DNA from: Trametes villosa
Taxonomy: Eukaryota; Basidiomycota; Agaricomycetes; Polyporales; Polyporaceae
Direction: 5' to 3'
Length of the DNA stretch: 64,000 bases
Assembly (NCBI GenBank): GCA_002964805.2
Contig: PUDQ02000076.1
Coordinates: forward strand, 172,019-236,018
Both the position numbers and the translations under genes were made by a program. Of the stretch, positions 33,028-44,900 are shown one piece after another; position 1 is the first letter of the stretch; every line of letters begins with the position of its first letter. The notes under the pieces are model-generated. The model was not told the origin of the DNA and made no database searches. It was given only the letters and a program-made list of their open reading frames with translations.

Positions 33028-34173
33028 TCAGCCCGCCTGAGCGGCCTCTGAAGAGTACATAGGGGGAGCTTCGGAGGGAATTTCTGACATCGTAGAGTCG
33101 GGGTCCGTCCTCCGCCGCACCCGTCCGAACGCCTTGAATAGTCCTGCTGCAGCGCTCTTCCTGTCCTTGGTAGGTCGCACGCTCTCCGTAGAAGGGCCCG
33201 GAGATGGCTGGTATGTCGCTGCGGCCGTGGACGGTCCCGGAACCTCTGAAGCATCGTCCGATTCCGGGACGATGGACAGTGTCGACGCCGGTGAGAGGAA
33301 GAGAGGTCGACGGCGCGGAGTGGTGAAGGGAACAATCTTCTCCTCATCCTGGTGAAGATCTATGACATAGAGCATAGTGAGTTCACCATCCCGTTTGACA
33401 CCGCATTGTATACGCACCGTCGTTGCCCAGCTTCGAGTATGCTTGTCTCCTGCGTCTGACGACGAAGTATATTCCCACTGCTATCAGAGCCATCCCTACA
33501 ATCGTGCCAAGCACCGCCCCCACGATCGGGCCGGCGGACGTCGCATCCGACTGCGATGCTGGTTGGACGGTCGTTGTCGCTGACGTTGACGCGGTGCTCG
33601 ACGTTGGCGTAGACGATGTGCTGGATGAAGACGCCGCTGCGCCCAGTTGACCCTCAACGTTCAGGTCCTCGTACTGCTGGCTCGAGAGGCTGAACTGGAG
33701 AAAGTCGAGCATGAACGGGTACGCATCGCTCGCGTCGGTGACGACGAGTTTGAAGGTGTGGTTGCCATCTGTAAGCTGGTCCTGGAAGCAAATTTGCCGC
33801 GATACCCAGAGCGCGATCCCGTCTGGCTTGCCGTAAAGGATTTCGGGGGTTGGCGGGGCTAGGACGTTGTCGACGTAGCATTCGACGCTCGGAGTTGGCG
33901 GACCCGCGGGCCCAATGTACCCCCATAAGTAGATAGCGATTCCTGCGTTCGAATGGCCATATCGTGTTAGCAGAGGATACAGGGCACGGGACATGTGCGG
34001 GGTATCCTACCATGGAAATTGTAGGTCGCCGTGCTAGCCCCCTTAGGGTTAGTCGTACTCTTCACCGGATTCCGGCCACCGACCGTGGCATTCGTCCAGC
34101 TGGCGTCGTATTGGATGTCGATGTCTTGCGCAGGAACCGAGACATAGCGGTTTGCGCTGCGTGCGTCCTTCAT
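33028..34173 (-). CDS. Single-pass membrane protein with extracellular beta-domain, 339 aa
   Basis: Exons 34173-34011, 33942-33418 and 33359-33028 join in frame. Residues 1 to about 160 look like a beta-sandwich (YVSVPAQDIDIQYDASW, IAIYLWGYIGP, CYVDN, GNHTFKLVVTDASDAYPF). A Ser/Thr-rich stalk follows, then one membrane helix (PIVGAVLGTIVGMALIAVGI) stopped by RRRRQ. The 120-residue tail is P/S/T-rich and ends APPMYSSEAAQAG. This architecture is common in Agaricomycetes and recurs in the next gene, with PPMYS here and PPRYS there near the C-terminus. No signal peptide is evident, so an upstream exon may be missing. Role unknown; a cell-surface sensor or wall-linked protein is a guess. Confidence 0.75.
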
Positions 34174-35242
34174 TCCGAACGGTAGGAAGTAGACAGGGAG
34201 AAAAGTGAGGGGTGGAAATATCGGCCGCCATGTACAGGACCAGGTATATGCGGACGAAGCGCTGATTGTTGCTCCGCAGGATGCTTGATGCTACTCCTCG
34301 CGGTCGTGGAAGTGCCTATATGACAGCTATGCCGATATGTATTGATGATCTGACCACATCCTGTGCAACCTGTGTGCTTTTTGACGTCGCCGATGCTGTG
34401 GTTCTGTGACAGTCTGTGTAGCCATGGCATGAGCAGGTAGCAGTGTAGTATCGTGCGATAGCGTCCGAGCTCACCGAGATCTGTAAATACCTGGTCGGAG
34501 GGATGATCAGACTCACCGTCGTGCGTGCGTGCATACATGCCACGACACGACGCCACTCCCACACAGCCAACTTCTTGCTTCTTGCTGCGCGGATATAGTG
34601 GCCATCACGTACCTGGGAGTCCTACGCGAAGTGTAGTCTATTTCATAGTGTCGTGCACACACTCGGTTCTGTCTCTGTCCACAGTGCCGCACGGGAAGCT
34701 ATGGCAACGGGAGATACGGGTTTCAGCCTTCTGTAGGGAGAGTGAGTCAAAAGGGTACAATTTTCGAAGTCGAAACATCGCTCACCTCTCAAGTTCATTG
34801 CCAATGACACACCACGTCCTTACTAGTTACTACTTACCCGGTCCTTGCACATGAACATGTACATATTCGACTCATTCAAACACCAAATCATTCCGCACCT
34901 GATCGGACGTTACGCAGGATAAACAAGATCCTCCCCACACCAGGGGCCACACTGGCAACGGTACTCACAGCTGCCAATGGTACCAGTGCATGGATAATCT
35001 CCACATGCGCGTTTGATATCAAAAGCCGGGTGCACTTGAATGGGAACTGTGCTCGACCCCAAAGCACGATAGAGAGTGCCAGTGCCAACCAGTGGGAGAC
35101 AGATGAGCTGTCATCGAACATGTAGCGTTCGCTCGCCTGCGGCCTGAACAGACTGCCTTGAAGATTATAGCGAAGCGATAGTATACGGTCGAGGTGCACC
35201 CGGGCCAGCCAGAAAGCCTAGAACAGGTATGAGCGCCCGCCG
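34174..35242. other. Intergenic region, no gene supported
   Basis: 1.07 kb between two minus-strand genes. A minus-strand ORF at 35199-34888 has a hydrophobic stretch but no neighbouring exon that fits and no resemblance to known families. Confidence 0.4.
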
Positions 35243-36474
35243 TCAAGTGGACCGTTCCGAATACCGCGGCGGCGCCTCCGTAGGGGTCAAGTCTGGATCC
35301 GCTCCTCGAGTTCTGCTCTCCTGCGCCACGGGCGGGGCGATCGGCATAGTGTCAACTCTGATTGGATGCCGTGCCTTTTGAACGGGTGTCGGTGTTGGCT
35401 CCGTACTAGCAGGGCCAGAGAGGTGAGTCTCAGAGCCTCCCGAGGGTGGGCTTGAGGGAGCTGCCGTGGCGCCCGCGCTCGAGTATTCCGAAGGGGTCGC
35501 CAAGGGTGCCACAGAGTCGGGGCCCGACGGTGTGGGAGTAGTCGGTATGGGAGATAGTGCAGATGTCGAGGAAGAGGATGAGGCTGAGGGAATTGACGGA
35601 TCGCAGTATGTGCGTTTCGACTCGACGTTGGACGCGGCCGCCATCCGCGTGGCGACGAACGGTGTAACCGTCCTCGTCGATTTCGGCTCTGACAGCATGG
35701 GACGCGACCGTGGTCAATCACGAGCATCATGACCGCAGAGGCGAACCCTGACTGCGACTCACCGTTATCGTCCTCCTCGAGGGACGTGTACGCGTGCTGC
35801 CTCCTCCGCCTCCACCACCAGAACAACGCAACTCCTAGCGCAACGAGTGCGAGCCCGCCCAACACCCCACCCACCACCGCACCCGCATTCGCCTTCCCAC
35901 CCTTCGCCTTCGACCCCTCTCCGTCGCTGCCCGCATCTCCACTATCGCTGCCGGTGACATCCAGCGTCGACGGCGCGAGCGCGAGCCCCCAGTACTTCGC
36001 ACTCGGCTGGAACATAAAGTAATCGATCTGTAACGGGTAGTCGTCTGACGCCGCGAGCACCGTCGCGTTGACCGTGTGCCGCCCGTCCTTGAGGCCCTGC
36101 TCGTCGAAGATCGCGAAGAACGTCCAGTCGTCCACCGCGCCCGGCGTCACCGTGTTCGTAACCGCGCCGTCGATGGCGAACTGCACCGTCGGCGGTGCGG
36201 TGTAGTTCATCGAGGTAGGCACTGCGAGCGCGACGAGGATGATACGCGTACCTGTGGACGGCGCGGATGTACTATGTTCAGCACGGCGCGAGGGCTGTAT
36301 GCGGGCGGTGGGGGACGTACCGTCGAATTCCATCGACACCGACGCGTTGGGACTTGAGGAGATGCTCACGCTATCCCCGAAGGCCGTATCGCGGTCCCAG
36401 CCCCCTTGGTACTGCACCGCTGGATCGCGGTCGTCGATGAGCATTAGGCGCGAATTCGCCTCGCTAAAAGGCAT
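35243..36474 (-). CDS. Single-pass membrane protein with extracellular beta-domain, 362 aa
   Basis: Exons 36474-36321, 36251-35763 and 35688-35243. It has the same layout as the gene at 33028-34173: a beta-rich outer part (VSMEFDG, VQFAIDGAVTN, GRHTVNATVLAASDDYPLQ), a stalk, one membrane helix (GAVVGGVLGGLALVALGVALF) with WWWRRRR after it, and a P/S/T-rich tail ending APPRYSERST. Intron phases also match, so the two are old tandem relatives. No signal peptide is seen at MPFSEANSRL; the protein may use the membrane helix as a signal anchor or lack a first exon in this model. Function unknown. Confidence 0.78.
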
Positions 36475-37041
36475 GGCAGTAGTAGTGTAGGAAATAAAGC
36501 AGAAAGAGCGTGTTCGAACGTATCGGAGGCGCGCCTCGATCGTCGTGGAGGGGAAGAAGAGAGGGTGTTGGATGGGAGTACGGTGTGGCTGTCGGGCGGC
36601 ATACATTTGTCAATGCTAATAGCCCGCCTCGCGCCCGTTGGCGTCGCATCACCGGGATCCTGCTAGGCGGGGTGCGACACTGCATTTTACGAGAGACCAG
36701 CAATGGCGGTACACCTGGGGTGCCTGGAACGGCACTCTGAACGAGACCACGGCGCGCCCATTGACGGCATCTTGGCTCCTACCTTGATGTTGCCCGCGCT
36801 CTGCAGCTATCCGAGACCGTGGGCGGTGAGCCTTCACCGTGTACTCGCCGGGGACGGAGACCGCGTACTTCTGAAGAGATGTCATTGTGAGTGCGGGGAC
36901 AAAGCGACAGGAAGCGGTAAGACCGAAAAGCGACAGTACACTAGGAGGAGGTGCGCAGGCCGAGCCCTGCAAGCATACAACAGGAAGTGAAACGACTAAA
37001 TGGGGATATGACGAGACGGTGTATACTTGACTAGCGGTATT
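36475..37041. other. Intergenic region with an orphan exon-like ORF
   Basis: Holds the upstream region of the membrane-protein gene. A minus-strand stretch starting near 36882 (MTSLQKYAVSVPGEYTVKA) looks coding for about 35 codons and ends at a GTAGGA donor-like site, but no matching second exon was found. Confidence 0.35.
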
Positions 37042-38112
37042 TCAGAACGTTTCCTCTTCGTCTACTGCCGCCTCGGGCACCTCAAAGCCATCCTGCTGAG
37101 GGGCTCAGTTTCGGGAAAGTAGCGAGGTGCATGATTGGAACTGACCTCCGTTGAATATAGGATCTTCTGGATGTCGCGCAGAACTGGGTCATCCTTGTCC
37201 TCCGCTTGCAGCACCTCCATCTGCTGCTGTACGAGAATCTCGATGTCACGCAGCTAGATCGGAGGTTAGTGGATCCGAATAAAGACATCAAGACGAATGC
37301 ACCAAGGACACATGTCTAGGTATACGCGAGCACACGTAATGTCAATCTGACGCACCTTCGCGAAGTAGAAGTCACGCTCCTTCTCCAGCCCCTCCAGATG
37401 TACGTTCATCTCCCGCAACTGTGCTTGGAGATTTTGGAGGGCTTCGTTTGGTTGCGTGGAGCCTGCGCGGTGGCCTCCGATGGGTGTGCGTCCGCCCGCC
37501 CTAGACCCGCCTGCATGCAAGTTGCCGCCGCTTCCGCGACTGGGAGCGAGAGGAGCGATGGTAGCAGGGGTGTCGGTGGGAGCCCCGCGCCGCCGTGCAA
37601 CAGGGTCGTATCCCTGGCCACCGTAGTTGGTGTCCCAGAAACGCTTGCTCCACTGGAGGAACTCGAGGTTGTCCCTGAGTGTTTCAAAATGCTGAGTGAA
37701 TGACGAAAACGGACACGAGGGTGAGCCACTTACTGCATCTTGCACTTGACGAGCTTCTCCACAGGTATAGGCTGACAGGGGCGATGAGGGAAGGTGTGAG
37801 AAAGAGATTAAGGGTAGACATACCTTCTCGACCTTGTGCTGCCTGAAGCTGTTCTGGAGGATTTTGAAGTTCGCAATGAACTCGTATTCGTGCTTCGCAT
37901 TCATCTTCACGCGTGCCATGGGCACATCACCTGCGAATCCTCGCCATAAGCCCCCGAGACAGTGAGCGCGGTGAATGCACACGAGACTGACCGAAGATCG
38001 AGTCCATAATCTGGCAGTACGCGCCACCGGTGCCACACTGCTCAACCTTGGTGTAGTTGATCTGCAGCAGGTCGTTCAGCCACGCCAGAAGCTCGGTGCG
38101 AGACTCTCCCAT
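37042..38112 (-). CDS. EB1/Bim1/Mal3 microtubule plus-end-binding protein, 247 aa
   Basis: Binds growing microtubule ends and recruits other plus-end proteins. Six exons: 38112-37992, 37930-37824, 37771-37734, 37674-37356, 37253-37146 and 37092-37042. The N-terminal calponin-homology domain spans about residues 1-125 (RTELLAWLNDLLQINYTKVEQ, GAYCQIMDSIFG, VKMNAKHEYEFIANFKILQ, LVKCKMQDNLEFLQW). A Gly/Pro/Arg-rich linker follows. The coiled-coil EB-homology domain is at about 170-230 (REMNVHLEGLEKERDFYFAK, LRDIEILVQQQ). The protein ends EEETF, an acidic-aromatic tail like the EEY/EEF end that CAP-Gly proteins bind. The gene is probably single-copy and essential for normal hyphal growth. Confidence 0.95.
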
Positions 38113-38955
38113 GTCGGCGACGCGTGAATGAGTGGAAAAAGAGGGGGGCGGGGTGGTGGATGGTGGACGATGGGTATCAAGAAGAGAGTGAGTGAGTCCC
38201 GAACGCGTCCATTCCGAGCGTCTAATTGCTAATGACCCGGGCGCCTGTTCTTTATTCCCGATCCCTGCAGCTAGCCGAGGAGCCACAGCTTGGTCCCGAC
38301 CACCACCACCCGCTCTCTTGTCCTCTACAACCAGCGCATACAAGGTGGAAGTCAAAGTTACAGCTAATCATCTCAGAGACTAACAATCGTTTGCAGAGCA
38401 TCTTCTAAGGGGCTGAATACTTGAGCCCAAACCAAGCGTTCACCGCGACGCCACTCGCCAAGTTCGCTAGGACAGCGTCCGCGCCGGCCTTATCAAACGT
38501 ACTGCGTACCGACCGAGGTGCGTATTTCTGGCTCTGCAGTTCCTCATGTCAGCGTTGTTCTCATACACAATCCCGTGTTCAGGCAGAAACACCACAACTC
38601 GAGACAGCGAGCGCTAACTTCGAAGGTATGTCATATTTCTGCTGAAGACAAGCGCGCATGAAATCCCCGGTCGCTATAACCTTCTCCCTCATCATACTGG
38701 ATTCAAATTTGACCGAGTGTATCGCAGATCCCGACTTCAGTGCTCCATCACGACCCATTCAACACCGCTTTCAAAGCTTTGTAGCTACTCACGCAGCTGT
38801 CCTCACACCTTCTGATCTTCCCGTCCAGCATTCAGGTTTGTTCGAAACTTCCTACAACATGCTTTCGCTCATGACCCTTCTCTGAAGCAAGATCTCAATC
38901 ACGAACCCATTCACATTGAGTCCCCTCACACCGGGCATACCATCCCGAAGACGTC
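38113..38955. other. Divergent intergenic region
   Basis: 840 bp between the EB1 gene and the F-box-like gene, holding both promoters. No gene or repeat supported. Confidence 0.5.
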
Positions 38956-40092
38956 ATGCTTCAGTTGCCCTCGGAAGTGTTCAGCACAATCGCGTCTTAC
39001 GCCGGCCCGCGCGACCTGCTCGTACTCAGTCGCACGAGCAAGGCGTTCCAACGCGCGGCCGAGCCTCGCATATACGATACCATGGTTCTCCGCGACGCAC
39101 AATCCATCTTCCTCGCCTGCCACGCCATTGTCATTCACGACGCATCCAGGGGACCATACGTCAAGCGCCTCTATATCTTCCAGGACCCGCGGCGGGTCAC
39201 GAGGAGCAACAACCTTACCAGCGCCCCTCTGCAGTTCTGGCTCGCGATCCAGAAGGCGCTCACGAAGACTGTGTGCCTCGAGCATCTCATCCTACACGAC
39301 CCTACGGTCTCCAACTCCTGGATACTGAACCACGAGGACATCAGGTTCCAACTGCGAGAAGCGTCGCTCAAGTTACCTTGGGACGAGCACATGGTGTCCT
39401 TCCTGCAGACCCAGAACAAACTGCGTATCCTGTCCACCGACGACGCGCGCGAGGATGGCCCGCTCTATCCTCTCGCACCAAACGCGCTATCCCTCCTGGA
39501 GACATACAGTGGACCGCTCCTCGTCGTGGCCGAGCTGCTGGGCAGCCCGCTCAAGCGACTACAGATGAGGACCGAGGAGGAGACAGCGCCGCTGGTACCG
39601 ACCATCGTCTCGGACCTGGGCAAGATTATGAAGACGCTGCGGAACCTGAGCATCGTTGGGTTGCCGGAGGAGCTCACGCTCGAAACCGCGCACCTCGTCT
39701 CGACCGCCGTCTTCGCACCGCACCTCCGCTATCTCGGCATCCTGCCACTGCCAGCGGCGCTGCGCGAGGTGAGTAGCCAGACTACACCTGTCGCGCACAA
39801 AGTTTGAGTTACGCTCACACCGGCCCCGCAGTGGCACCACCTCCATCGCTGTCTGATGAAGCTCCCTGCGCTCACGCTGCTCGAGCTCGACGTGACACAC
39901 TGGGAGCCGCACCCGATGGAGGGCATGCAGCAGATGATCCTGCTCGACCTCCGCATCTACTGCCCCACGCTGCAGCAGGTCGTGTTCTGGGTGTCCCAGC
40001 ACCGCCTCCACTGGTACCGCCGCGAAGGCCAGTGGCTGCACATCCACCAGCCGGGCCGTGCACAGCTACAGGACACTCTCTGGCGCACGTAG
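38956..40092 (+). CDS. F-box-like protein, 357 aa
   Basis: Exons 38956-39768 and 39832-40092 join in frame. The N-terminus (LQLPSEVFSTIASYAGPRDLLVLSRTSKAF is split here as LQLPSEVFSTIASY and DLLVLSRTSKAF) fits an F-box, which would bind Skp1 in an SCF ubiquitin ligase. The rest is leucine-rich without a clear repeat register (LEHLILHDPT, TLRNLSIVGLPEEL, LRYLGILPLP, LTLLELDVTHWEP), the usual pattern of the very large basidiomycete F-box/LRR families. The substrate is unknown. These genes turn over quickly, so it may be lineage-specific. Confidence 0.75.
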
Positions 40093-40903
40093 CGTTCAGT
40101 TCCGCGAGCATACCGGGTTCGGCGACGGGCGAGATAACGGACCAAGGACAACGCGATTGTACTAGTGCGGGCGCGACCGCGCAAGCCGAGTATCACGTTC
40201 GCGCGCAGGTGGGTGCGTGTGTCCCCGCGCGTGCTTTGTGGTCTGGTGCGTGTGTGCATATCTGACGCCTCATCTGGACGGACAGGCGTGGAAGCGGGCA
40301 GCGATGTACGCGAGAGGAGGGCGGGCTCGGGGCTCGGAGCCGTGTACTCGACGCTAGATATCAAGATGATAATCGCAGTGTTCGCCCGGTGCCAACGGTG
40401 CCTGCGTGCTTCGCGACTTCCTGCGACCTCGGAGCAGCCAGCGCGCAAGCGCCCCGAAGAAAGCAGCTCGCGTCCACCCACGCGGGCACGCCGCACGCGC
40501 TGATTTTCCCGGGCGCGGGGCAGCGCCGGGGAAACCGTGCGCGGTGCAGCGCTGGCGCCCGCGCGTCCGCGAGAATGCGTCGGATCTTGCCCCGTGGGCC
40601 GCGGTCCGCGCCCGCGCGCATGTGCCCAGACTGACTCGCATCCATCCAGATATCGAGATGGGAGCGCCGCCCTGGCCGGCACGCGCCGCGCTGGGCCGCG
40701 TTCGCCATACGCGGGCAGAGAAGGCTGGCGTTGCAGCGCGTCTCCGGAACGCGCGGCGGCTGCGCCGTACTCCGTATGCGCCTCTTAATCTGCCTGCACC
40801 GCGACGCACGGCGGTGCGTGGCGTCTTGCGCATTCGCTCCTCCCCGGCCGTCCCAAGCGTCCTTTGTCCGTTTCATATCCCTCGCCCCCACGCGCGCGGC
40901 CCC
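40093..40903. other. GC-rich intergenic region
   Basis: Very GC-rich sequence with long overlapping ORFs on both strands (for example 41146-40361 minus), which is expected when stops are rare and is not evidence of genes. It should hold the promoter of the gene at 40904. Confidence 0.5.
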
Positions 40904-41550
40904 ATGTCTTCCTCCTCCGCGTCCTCCTCCTGTTCCCTCGCATCCTCTTCTCTGTCCTCCGACTCCGCCCACGCCCCGTGGCCACCTGCGGCGCTGCACA
41001 TGAGCACCATGAACGCTACGAGCATGCGTCCCCCTGCAGCGCACAAGAACGCGCCCGTGGCACCCACGATCGCGTCCTTGCCGAGCCTCGCGCATTCTTT
41101 GTCCGCGTTCCCCACCATGACCACCCTCACAAGCGACATGGTCCACTACGGCCGCACAAAGGGTGCGAGCGAGGCCATGGTGAGCACCGCCGACCGCCCG
41201 CCTCCACCGCTTAAGCTGCGGTCCGCTGACTGCCGCCTGCCTTTGTCCCGCAGTTGAACTCTGCCCTCCGCAAGACGAAGCAGCGGCAGGATGCCGGGCC
41301 CGGCGCCATGGTCAGTGCCGTGCTGAGCGTCGTGGCGCGGGCAGTCGACCGACCCCCTCTTCCTCTGAATCTGCAGGTGTCCGCGTCGGCCGCGTCCGCG
41401 CGCGCGCGGTATCCCACGCCAGACGAGGACGAGCCGGTCCTCCTGATCGTTCCCAAGCGGTCTAAAGTAAGAGCGTGGCGCACACTCCTCTCGCACGGCG
41501 TGGGCTAACAGTCCATCTGTGTCCGCGAACAGGGGAAGCAATCATCATGA
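40904..41550 (+). CDS. Unknown Ser/Ala-rich protein, 146 aa
   Basis: Exons 40904-41179, 41254-41310, 41377-41466 and 41533-41550 join in phase 0 throughout and end at a stop after GKQSS. All four junctions have good donors and acceptors. The N-terminus is a run of Ser (SSSSASSSCSLASSSLSS); the middle has MVHYGRTKGASEAM and LNSALRKTKQRQDAG; the tail has PDEDEPVLLIVPKRSK. No domain, signal peptide or membrane segment is recognised. Confidence 0.55.
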
Positions 41551-41997
41551 CGCCGTCGAGCCACCCCGGCGTCCCCCCACCACTCACCACAACCGCATTA
41601 TACCCCCACCGAACCCGCCCAGCGTGGCGCCATTCGTAATCGTCCAACAAGTCTCTCAGGATCTCGCCACCGGTCGCCACTCGTCGCTTTCTTCGCTCTT
41701 CTTGGTTTCTGTCTTGCGCTCGCAGCTCGAAGCACGGCGATGCTTATCTTTATATGACACGGCTCGGTTCGAAAGCGTTCGGGGTAGCGTAGCATTTCAG
41801 TAGTAATAGTAGTCAGGCAACACGGGTATCGATAGCAGAAGCAACTGTAGCACCAGTGTAAACGTAGTTCGTCACAGTTCGTAGCTCGTAGCAGCAATTC
41901 AAAGCCGAGAGGAGGGGAGTCGCGAAGCACATTCACAATCACAGTCCGTGCGGGAATGTCCCAATCGAAGGCGAGAGCGATAGAAGCCCGGCGCACC
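41551..41997. other. Convergent intergenic region
   Basis: 447 bp between the 3' ends of two convergent genes. Nothing recognised beyond the expected 3' UTRs. Confidence 0.5.
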
Positions 41998-44900
41998 TTA
42001 TTCGCCGGCGAAGAGACGAATGAGCATGTACGTCGTCGAGCCCATGAAGCGAATCACTGGTGGGAAGACATCCCTGTCAGCTATACCGGGGCGTAGATCT
42101 GTGGCGGGGAACTTACGTGCGAGGCCGGCAACCGAGAACAGGATGAAGGCCATGTAGCCGTTGACGGTGTTGTGCGCGCCCTTGTCGGACGCCTTGCCCG
42201 TCGCAGTGCTGCAAATCCGGGATCAGCCGTGCCCAAACACGTCTCATGTCGCGCAGCGGACGTACACGATGATGGCCGCGAGCAGCGCCTGCGCGATGAT
42301 CGAGTGGCAACGGTCAGCGAGGGGCCTCGGGCGGAGACACGCAAACTCCACTCACGTTCGACAGCGTCCACCAAAGCAAGACCTGTTCGTCCCCGGAGCA
42401 CGTCAGCACCGGATCACCTCATCTGTTCATGAACCTGAAACGCAAACTTACACTGGACAGAGCGTCAGTCACCTTGTAATAGATAAGGCATGGATAGGGA
42501 AGACTTACTTAGTCCTGAAGCTCCTATAGTAGTCTTCTTGCTGCGTCTGCGGGTCGGGCTTGGAATCCTCTTTGGGCGGCTTCGTCGACAGCATGTGGAT
42601 GGCGTCCTCGTACGCCGCGTTAATGTCCGTCTCCGCGGTCGGGACCGTGACCTCCACTTCGTTCTTGCCCGGACCTGCCTTCACGACACCTAGGTCTGTC
42701 GAGATCTTGTTGTCGCCCTTTGTTCCCCACGATACATCACTGCGGAATGCGGGGAAGCGCGAAGAGTGGTCAGCAGCCCGGACGGGGCGGAGAACGACGG
42801 TGATCGGACGCACTGGACGTTTGCGAACTGGGAAGGACGTTCATCAGCATCACTCTCCGCGGATGAACAGAAGCAGACGCACGGCATAGACGTTGAGCAC
42901 CGAGATATATGAAGGTGCCATGAGCAGGTATTGAAGGAACGACGTGATCATGTGCCACGGCTCGAACTGCGGCCGTGATGTCAGAATCAGACAGAAGACA
43001 TGTGAACGCCTAGGACGCACGAAGATGAGAGAGGCGAGGATGTACAGGCCGAGCGTCGCCAGCAAGGATATGACGATATTCCGGAAGATTGAGTTCGTGA
43101 AGAGCGAGCTAGGGGTCAGTGGCCCATTGCTCTTGATCACGTTGTCAACCCCCTTGAAGGCCAGGAAGAACGCCGCGATCTGCGTGTTTCGGATACACGT
43201 TGTTCAGTGAACTTGCGCCACAGGCTGATAGAGCGGGGCTTACCGTCATGTACACCGTGATGATTGCAAAGCCGACGAAGGCCAGCGTATAACCCCACTT
43301 GGCACCCTGTGGCCGATTACCGAGGGCAAGGATGTAGCACAAGATGAGTAGGCCAAGGTAGAAGTATTCCAGGATGACGTTGACGACATGGATGCCCTTC
43401 AGGTTGAACGATGGGTCCTCCAGAGATTCGCTCAAGATGGTGAAGGAGATGAAGTAATTCCCCTGGGTATGGTTAGCTTGACACCTGATTTCGGCGAGGT
43501 GAGAGACTCACGAGGGCGAACCACGAGAAGAACAGGTTGAAGCATTGGTACAACAGCTCGATGTGGATCCAGAACTTGCGCAAGAAGGAATGTGACGAGC
43601 GGTAGATGTAGTGGAACTTGACGGTACTGTGAATGGCCGCGAAGAATGACCCGTTCAACCACCGACGCCGCTGACTGATCAGCTCAGGGACCTGAATGAA
43701 AGTCAGCACATGCCCCCGTCATCCACACCGCTACGGAAACACGAACCTGGTCCGGAACATCCGTGACAGCGTACGCCGACTTGACGTAGTGCAGGATCCA
43801 CGCGCCACCGCGCTTTGAGACGAGCTCCCAGCACAGGATCTACCCCGCACACATCAGGCGTATCCTCGGCGAAAGAGACCGGAACGGCTTACGCGGTCCT
43901 CCGCAAGGTACATGTTCGCAGTGAAAATGTCCGCGCCAGCTCCGTGCTAGGGCATGGTCAGGAGGGGGATCTCGTGCAACGGCGCTACGACACTCACCAT
44001 CTTCTCGCCCAGGAAGTACTTCTGCAGCGGGCCTTCGCCCGTCTGGTCGTTCTGCAGTGCAATGTAGCGGTAGGCGCTGAATGCGCCAGGCAACACGGTG
44101 ATGTAACCGAACACAGACTCCCTTCGAGAAGCGGAAGGTCAGCGCATGCGGCGACAAGCATTCCCGATCTACTCACAGAGGCTTGTCCAGGATGTTCGAC
44201 ATCTTGTACTCAAAGTTCTGCGCAGCCACTGCAAAAACACCGGTCAAGCTTCGGACGCCTCATACTCAGTCAAGCAGTAGTCATACCGAGGGGGTTGATC
44301 AGGTTCCGCAGGTACTTGCCCTTGAGCGCGACAATTTCGCCGCAGGCCCCGCCGACGTTAGAGTTGATGTCAAACGCCTTCCACAGATGGTAGATCGACG
44401 TGGGCCCGGGCATCGTGCCGACGTCCAGGAGCACACAGACGTTGGGCTGGAGGATCGGTCCGAACGCGTTGAAGAACCACCGGTGCGAGTTGATCTTTTT
44501 CTGGTTCTTCTCCTTCAGGCAGAAGATGATCTGCACTGGCATAATGCCGCGTTCCGCGCCCTCGAGCTTCATTGACGGCGTCACGGAGACTGCACGAGGC
44601 GGTCAATGTCGTCGTTTGAGCTGCACGGAAATGGTCCATCTTACTCTGCGTCGTGTATTCATAGATGTGGGCGGTCACAGGCTTTCCGTTGACCATGTTC
44701 TGCAGGCAGAGTTAGCGCCCACACGTTCGTCAGTCAAATGAGCGGCGTACCTTCGCCACGCCGTCCTGGTATGCTCCCATGGCCGCGATGACACTGAGCG
44801 TGCGCGAGTTGATTTTCTGCCGCCCGTCGGACACGATACACACGACGACCTTCTTCCAGCCCTCCTTCCCCCACGTCTTGCTCCGGTCGCGCTTGCACAA

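Noticed and set aside
34888..35199. 103-codon minus-strand ORF with a hydrophobic stretch
   Set aside because: Isolated, no neighbouring exons, no conserved motif.
36649..36972. Minus-strand ORF starting MTSLQKYAV
   Set aside because: Looks coding for a short distance but has no second exon; too little to call a gene.
40361..41146. 261-codon minus-strand ORF opposite the Ser-rich gene
   Set aside because: GC-rich shadow ORF with Arg/Gly/Ala composition; the plus strand has four well-formed exons instead.
42453..42473. A 21-nt exon in chitin synthase using the acceptor ending ACAAG
   Set aside because: It needs a 36-nt intron and brings a stop codon into frame after the preceding AA; the later acceptor CCAG with branch CTGAC is better and restores the frame.
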